Assembly: GCA_937894935.1 (NCBI GenBank)
Contig: CALAYC010000134.1
Coordinates: 1 to 5,545 of the forward strand
Reading direction: 5' to 3'
DNA from: an uncultured Verrucomicrobiota bacterium
GTDB taxonomy: Bacteria; Verrucomicrobiota; Verrucomicrobiia; Limisphaerales; JADLHS01
Length of the DNA: 5,545 bases
Shown here: piece after piece, positions 5,485 to 5,545 of the stretch
Numbering within the stretch: position 1 is the stretch's first letter
Layout of the letters: each line of letters starts with the position of its first letter
Translations under genes and position numbers: made by a program
Notes under the pieces: model-generated
Told to the model about the DNA's origin: nothing
What the model saw: the letters and a program-made list of their open reading frames with translations, nothing else
The model's database searches: none

Positions 5485-5545
5485 TTTAAGAAGCTCCCCG
5501 GGGCTGACGCGTTTTCAACCGCTTCGCAAATCGGAAAATTTCTTA

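Noticed and set aside
5494..5505. CCCCGGGG palindrome upstream of the BON gene
   Set aside because: The symmetry stops after 8 bp and has no repeat or promoter context.

Overview
The window (5,545 bp, moderately GC-rich by eye) looks like an ordinary chromosomal stretch of an environmental bacterium. I see no transposase, integrase, CRISPR array, rRNA or tRNA. Several proteins fit a Verrucomicrobiota genome of the Pedosphaera/Limisphaera kind: the phosphoglycerate kinase variant, the orphan glycogen-binding protein, small exported PRC-barrel and BON proteins, and an uncharacterised protein whose pattern I associate with that phylum. That placement is inference from remembered protein style, not a database match.

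Layout: positions 1-320 have no convincing gene, although frames are open on both strands. A complete but divergent phosphoglycerate kinase (pgk, +) follows at 321-1529. It converges on an exported PRC-barrel protein (-, 1606-2124), and a strong Rho-independent terminator serving the PRC gene lies between them. The PRC gene is divergent from an exported transglutaminase-like protein with a Cys-His-Asp triad (+, 2287-2910). The 162-bp gap between these two carries a perfect 10-bp inverted repeat whose arms each read TTGTGAAAAT outward toward a gene.

The transglutaminase-like gene converges on a minus-strand pair: an orphan CBM48/AMPK-type glycogen-binding protein (3743-4060), followed after 57 bp by a soluble FNR-type flavin reductase (2956-3684). 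A near-perfect 11-bp inverted repeat overlaps the stop codon between the convergent genes. Further right, all on the minus strand, are an unassigned alpha/beta protein (4283-4900) and a membrane-anchored BON-domain protein (5018-5470).

Together the genes suggest housekeeping plus envelope or stress functions: a glycolytic enzyme, a glycogen-sensing domain, a flavin reductase, and three secreted or anchored small proteins. Nothing directly shows that they form one pathway. Three of the seven genes (pgk, the transglutaminase-like gene and the flavin reductase) appear to start with GTG, and Shine-Dalgarno quality varies: good for PRC and BON, moderate for the reductase, poor or absent for the others. 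I found no clear new multi-gene system. The most interesting points are the divergent PGK signature, the symmetric element between the divergent genes, the orphan CBM48/flavin-reductase pair, and the unassigned 205-residue protein.
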